A stretch of DNA of 52,500 bases, taken from assembly GCA_012295275.1 (NCBI GenBank), contig CM022679.1, forward strand, positions 21,086,610 to 21,139,109, given 5' to 3'. Below are positions 48,570 to 52,500 of this stretch, piece after piece. The stretch comes from Chrysomallon squamiferum. Taxonomy: Eukaryota; Mollusca; Gastropoda; Neomphalida; Peltospiridae. The notes beneath the pieces were generated by a model. It was not told the origin of the DNA and did not search any database. It saw only the letters and a list, made by a program, of their open reading frames with translations. A program made the position numbers and the translations under genes. The stretch's first letter is position 1. The number at the start of each line of letters is the position of its first letter.

Positions 48570-48776
48570 ACAAGGTGATTCTGAAAGCAACTGATGGAGC
48601 ACTGTACAGTGATGATGCTTTCTTTGAGATACAAATAACCAGCAGAGATCCTATAGGAGTTGTGAGAAACAACCCACTGACAGCCACAGGAGGAGCCAAA
48701 ACCATCATAACACGAAAAGTGTTAGACTTTCAGTCCCCTGTCAGCAGTGTCAACAACAGAATATACATCCTGCAAG
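48570..48776 (+). CDS. FRAS1: FRAS1 exon E20: end of CSPG repeat 1, start of repeat 2
   Basis: Acceptor gattgcag, donor CAAG|gtatgt, phase 1 to 1. DKVILKATDGALYSDDAFF and EIQITSRDP end the first CSPG repeat with its D-G-x(n)-F-x-I-x-I pattern. The exon then opens the second with NNPLTATGGAKTIITRKVLD and VNNRIYILQ. A (GAT)n run of about 220 bp begins 25 bp after the donor. Confidence 0.93.
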
Positions 48777-48800
48777 GTATGTTGTACACACAGTTACAGT

Positions 48801-49024
48801 AATAATGATGATTATGATGATGATGATAACAATAATGATGATGATGATAATAACAATGATAATGATAATAATAAAGAAGATGTCAATGATGATGGTGATG
48901 ATAACAATGGTAATGATAATAATAATGAAGGTGTCGATGATGATGGTGATGATAACAATGGTAATGATAATAATAATGAAGGTGTTGATGATGACTATGA
49001 TGATGATGATGATGATGATGAGTA
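48801..49024. repeat. GAT/AAT repeat with a 60-bp higher-order unit
   Basis: GATGATGGTGATGATAACAA followed by TGGTAATGATAATAATAATG and AAGGTGT is repeated at about 60-bp spacing. The Asp/Asn-rich frames are artefacts. Confidence 0.88.
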
Positions 49025-49235
49025 AATAAATAAATATCTGAAAACATTATTTTTGATATTGAGACATATCCTGTACACAGATACATGTACACCTGCACAT
49101 TCGGTGTATGGATGCTTTCTTTTTTTTTTGCCCTTCAAGGACCAATTCTCAATCTTTGGGACTGAAATTATTTTTGAAAAACACAGTAGTGCCTGACATA
49201 CATTTAACAATTTATGTGTCTGTTTCTAATATTTA

Positions 49236-49240
49236 AATTA

Positions 49241-49295
<55 letters not shown>

Positions 49296-49338
49296 GTCCC
49301 AATCATCATCATTATTATTATTACTATTATTATTATTT
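49236..49338. repeat. ATT trinucleotide repeat
   Basis: Near pure ATT at 49236-49294, then ATC/ATT. Confidence 0.9.
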
Positions 49339-49504
49339 ATCAGTCTTACTAGGTAAACCTGTATTTGTCAATATCCATCTGTTTATTATGGACATGTTTT
49401 GCTCTCATGTGACTGGAATTAAATGTTGTTGTTAGGCTTAGGTATGTGGTCAAACCAATACAGTCAAGTTAACCCTGCTGGGTACTTCTTATGATGTTAT
49501 ATAC

Positions 49505-50377
49505 ATTTGTTTTAATTAAATCAGGTCTTTGGAAGATAATACAGACAAGATCACTGTGTTAGGTGTTTAGAATGATGATATATATACATTATATATATTT
49601 ATTTTAAATTAAATTAGGTCTTTGGAAGATAATACAGACAAGATCACTGTGTTAGGTGTTTAGTATGATGATATATATTATACATATTTATTTTAATTAA
49701 ATCAGGTCCACTTGGAAGGGAACAAGATCACTGTGTTAGGTGTTTAGTATGATGATATATATTGTATATATTTATTTTAATTAAATCAGGTCTTTGGAAG
49801 ATAATACAGACAAGATCACTGTGTTAGGTGTTTAGTATGATGATATATATTGTATATATTTATTTTAAATTAAATTAGGTCTTTGGAAGATATTACAGAC
49901 AAGATCACTGTGTTAGGTGTTTAGTATGATGATATATATTATACATATTTATTTTAATTAAATCAGGTCTTTGGAAAATAATACAGACAAGATTACTGTT
50001 TTGGGTGTTTAGTATGATGATATATACCTTATATATATTTATTTTAAATTAAATCAGGTCTTTGGAAAATAATACAGACAAGATTACTGTTTTGGGTGTT
50101 TAGTATGATGATATATACATTATATATATTTATTTTAAATTAAATCTGGTCTTTGGAAAATGTTTACTGTGTTGGGTGTTTAGATGATGATATATACATT
50201 ATATATATTTATTTTGAATTAAATCAGGTCTTTGTTTGTTTGTTTTGGGTGTATGATGATGTATTGTATATGTTTATTTTAATTAAATCAGGTCTTTGGA
50301 AGGTAATACAGACAAGATCACTGTGTTAGGTGTTTAGTATGATGCTGTATTGTATACATTTATTTTAATTAAATCAG
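49505..50377 (+). repeat. Minisatellite of about 88 bp carrying the E21 acceptor
   Basis: About ten units with AATTAAATCAGGTCTTTGGA, ACAGACAAGATCACTGTG and TTAGGTGTTTAGTATGATGA. Acceptor-like AG sites fall at about 49524, 49617, 49705, 49789, 49878, 49966, 50057, 50227, 50291, and then the real one at 50377. GGTC(CACT)TTGGAAGATA in the units corresponds to the first 20 or so bases of E21. Confidence 0.92.
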
Positions 50378-50557
50378 GTCCACTGCATGGGAAGATAGTT
50401 GATGCCAGGTCTGACAGACCTCTTACAACATTCTCACTGGAACAGCTACGACGTCAGCAAAATTGATAAAGAACACAAACAAGACATGATGGTGTTACAG
50501 ATGTCAGACGGAATACAGCAAATCAACATCATCTTAGACATTGTTGTGAGGCCAGAG
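50378..50557 (+). CDS. FRAS1: FRAS1 exon E21: CSPG repeat 2, frameshifted at 50459-50462
   Basis: Acceptor taaatcag, donor GAG|gtattc. GPLHGKIVDARSDRPLTTFS, then LEQLRRQQN and TGA at 50464. The next frame gives IDKEHKQDMMVLQMSDGIQ and IILDIVVRPE. PLHG and the L-x-x-L / D-x-x-x-L-x-M-S-D-G blocks match vertebrate CSPG repeat 2. Dropping one A from AAAA at 50459-50462 joins the halves and makes the exon end in phase 0, as E22 requires. The acceptor and first 20 or so bases are repeated about ten times upstream. Confidence 0.9.
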
Positions 50558-50569
50558 GTATTCTTGTTA

Positions 50570-50825
50570 ATATATATATATATCTGTGTGTTTGTGTGTA
50601 TGTGTGTCTGTGTGTGTGTGTGTGTGAGTGTATTGTCTGCTTGGTGTTTGTGTGTGTGTGTGTGTGTGCACATGTGTGTTTGTGTGAGTGTATTGTCTGT
50701 TGTTTGTGTGTGTGTGAATGAATGTGTGTATGTATGTGTTTGCATATGTATTGTTTGTTTGTTTGTGTGGATGTATGTGTAGATGTCTTGTTTATGTTCA
50801 TATGTGTGTGTCTGTGTGCAAACAT
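50570..50825. repeat. TA and TG-rich repeat
   Basis: Begins about 15 bp after the E21 donor. TG units with GTGTATTGTCTG segments repeated at 50629 and 50689. Confidence 0.87.
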
Positions 50826-50964
50826 AAACATCTACTTGTAAATCCACATATAAACTTAAAATAATATGTAGATACATACACCAACACACATAAAAAAAAT
50901 ATGGATAAAGATACAAACAAGAATAATAAAGAGTCTAAAAATATTATTTTTTCTGATTTCACAG

Positions 50965-51133
50965 AACAGCAAGATACCGGTTGTCATTAACAACCGCGGT
51001 GGTCGTGTTGCTAAAGGAGACATGATGGCTGTCACTAAGGAGATGTTACAAGTCTCCTCCGTCGACCCTGCTAACAGCCGAGGTGGTGACGTCATCTACA
51101 CACTGGTCCCATCTTCTGGCAATCCTAAACAAG
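50965..51133 (+). CDS. FRAS1: FRAS1 exon E22: CSPG repeat 3, first part
   Basis: Acceptor gatttcacag, donor CAAG|gtactg, phase 0 in and 1 out. NSKIPVVINNRGGRVAKGDM, TKEMLQVSSVDPANSRG and DVIYTLVPSSGNPKQG form the N-terminal half of a CSPG repeat. The position and composition match the third repeat of vertebrate FRAS1. GC and CpG content is higher than in the surrounding intron. Confidence 0.93.
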
Positions 51134-51154
51134 GTACTGAACAACAACTACCAC

Positions 51155-51233
51155 AGTAATAATAATAGTAATAATAATAATAATGATAATAATAATAATA
51201 GTAATAATAATAATAGTAATAGTAATAGTAATC

Positions 51234-51264
<31 letters not shown>

Positions 51265-51445
51265 TAATAATAATAATAATAATAATGGTGATAATAATGA
51301 TAATGATAATAGCAATGTTGATGCTGATGATGATGATGATAATGATATGATTATTATAATAATGGTAGTAGTATGGTTATAACAAAATTACTTCTGTTAC
51401 TACTACTAATGGCAACAACAACAATAATAATAATTATAAAATTGC
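51155..51445. repeat. AAT/GAT repeats
   Basis: AAT run with AGT/GAT interruptions at 51155-51345, and ACA/ATA at 51410-51440, before E23. Confidence 0.87.
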
Positions 51446-51466
51446 TGTTAATTTGTTCTAACACAG

Positions 51467-51645
51467 GAGAAGTGATTATGGTTGTTCCGATACCCTCGAG
51501 TGGGGTTGGGCGGGGCTGGACAGAACTTCCCGATGGTCTAATGGCCGCCAAGATGTATCGCTTTCTGCAGCGTGACATCGACGAAGGACGAATCTTCTAC
51601 CGAAACCTGGGAACAGCAACTACGTCTGACAGCTTCACTTTTGAA
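51467..51645 (+). CDS. FRAS1: FRAS1 exon E23: CSPG repeat 3, second part
   Basis: Acceptor tctaacacag, phase 1 in and 0 out. The product has GEVIMVVPIPSSGVGRGWTE, LPDGLMAAKMYRFLQRDIDE and GRIFYRNLG followed by SDSFTFE. LPDG, the F-x-Q-x-DI-x-EG-x-I-x-Y block and DSFTFE are the best FRAS1 matches in the window. The donor GAA|gtgatt is weak but the join to E24 completes FEVADTSV, as expected. Confidence 0.94.
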
Positions 51646-51965
51646 GTGATTACTTTTTATTTGTAATGTTTTTCTTTGGTGCTGCATTATATAGCACTTT
51701 TCAGATACTCAAATTTCAAAGGAATTTTAACTTTTAATTTACATTTGTAATGTTTGAGTTTGGTGCTTCATTACATAGCACTTTTCAGATTCTGAAATTT
51801 AGCAGAAATTTTAATTTACATTTATAATGTTTGGATTTTAGTATCAAGGAATTTTTAGATATTTAGATTTAAAAGAAATTTTGACTTTTAATTTACATTT
51901 ATAATGGCTGGATTTCGTTTCCAGTAATTTTTAAAAACTCAAATTTAGCAGAAATACAAAACTAT
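51646..51965. repeat. Tandem repeat of about 95 bp starting at the E23 donor
   Basis: About three and a half diverged units with ACTTTTAATTTACATTTGTA or variants, TAATGTTTG, and GCACTTTTCAGAT. The first unit begins at the donor itself (GTGATTACTTTTTATTTGTA). Confidence 0.8.
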
Positions 51966-52103
51966 AAAATATAAATTTCTATGTAATAAAAAGGTTGGAA
52001 AATCATGTTTTCATTTTTATATTAACCTAAAGTTTAAGCAGGTGAGAGAAGCCTGTGTGCTAGTTTTTAAGTGTCTAATCGTGATAACAAATTTCATCTC
52101 CAG

Positions 52104-52232
52104 GTTGCAGACACCTCAGTGCCACACAATGTCCTCAAGGATCAGAGATTCCACATAACCATCTTGGACGAAAATGTTACAGAGGAATTATCAGAACCTA
52201 CCCTAGCCCCTGGGGTAGAGCTTGGAATGACT
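52104..52232 (+). CDS. FRAS1: FRAS1 exon E24: end of CSPG repeat 3
   Basis: Forty-three codons, phase 0 to 0, acceptor catctccag and donor ACT|gtaagg. VADTSVPHNVLKDQRFHITI and LDENVTEELSEPTLAPG close the repeat and lead into the linker of the next. NVT is a possible glycosylation site. It is the last exon in the window; the remaining bases are intron. Confidence 0.92.
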
Positions 52233-52500
52233 GTAAGGAAGTCTTTTGTTTCTGATAGATGTATTTATCTAAATATTTCTTTTAGGTTTTTTTTTGTTGA
52301 CTTATATTTCATGCCTTTGTTAGTAATGATGGAAATAAGATATTTTGGTTTTGGTTTTATACATGAACAGACCAGACTGAATATCTGTGTGAATGTATAT
52401 GTATGTCTGTGTACATACCAATCTAATTACCTCTTTTTCTGTCCCTTTTCTGACCATTTCCATATTTTAAGAAAAATATAATTAAATAACATGCTATAAC
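52233..52500. other. Intron after E24, to the window edge
   Basis: T-rich unique sequence. No further exon before the edge. Confidence 0.7.

Larger units (their letters stand above)
19193..52232 (+). other. FRAS1: FRAS1-like extracellular matrix gene, 24 coding exons seen, incomplete at both ends
   Basis: The spliced product reads six VWC domains, eight furin-like repeats and three CSPG/NG2 repeats. In vertebrates FRAS1 is a large membrane-anchored protein that is shed into the basement membrane and works with FREM1 and FREM2 in epithelial-mesenchymal adhesion. VWC5 (ending CEYCMC after its tryptophan), VWC6 and the third CSPG repeat (LPDG, DIDEG, DSFTFEV) fit my recollection of vertebrate FRAS1 closely. 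Introns fall into a regular phase pattern. The signal-peptide exon, later CSPG repeats, Calx-beta domains and transmembrane segment are outside or unrecognised. Frames are broken in E12, E14, E21 and probably E6. Orthology is by domain order and remembered similarity, not by a search. Confidence 0.9.

Overview
This is AT-rich eukaryotic DNA with introns, full of simple repeats and minisatellites. I see no bacterial features, rRNA or tRNA. One gene is recognised with confidence. It lies on the + strand from about 19.2 kb to beyond the right edge and encodes a FRAS1-type basement-membrane protein. Two short stretches resemble a SINE family I recall from gastropod and bivalve genomes, so a lophotrochozoan, probably a mollusc, is the best guess. 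That placement is inference.

The gene was rebuilt by hand from splice sites, reading phase and cysteine spacing. Twenty-four coding exons were found (E1 to E24; E6 is doubtful). E1-E10 encode six von Willebrand factor C (VWC) domains. E11-E18 encode eight furin-like cysteine-rich repeats, one exon per repeat, each starting and ending in phase 1. E19-E24 encode the first three CSPG/NG2 repeats. This order (6 VWC, furin repeats, CSPG repeats) is diagnostic of FRAS1 rather than FREM proteins, which lack the VWC and furin parts. Human FRAS1 has 14 furin repeats; eight are visible here. The remaining CSPG repeats, the Calx-beta domains, the membrane anchor and the 5' exon(s) with the signal peptide are not seen.

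Layout: 1-19192 has no recognised exon (upstream DNA or a long first intron) and holds microsatellites, a 29-bp minisatellite, a dispersed duplication and a 30-bp satellite. 19193-39731 carries the VWC exons in introns of up to 5.5 kb. 40643-47398 carries the furin exons. 47672-52232 carries the CSPG exons.

Two things stand out. First, several minisatellites contain copies of this gene's own exon-intron junctions: the donor end of E1, the donor end of E5 (one copy), the interior of E6, and the acceptor plus first bases of E21. Other arrays abut the donor of E23 and the acceptor of E10. Second, the reading frame is broken in E12, E14 and E21, each fixable by one base that also restores exon phase, and E6 is probably broken too. 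Small assembly indels are the likeliest cause; a decaying gene copy is the alternative.
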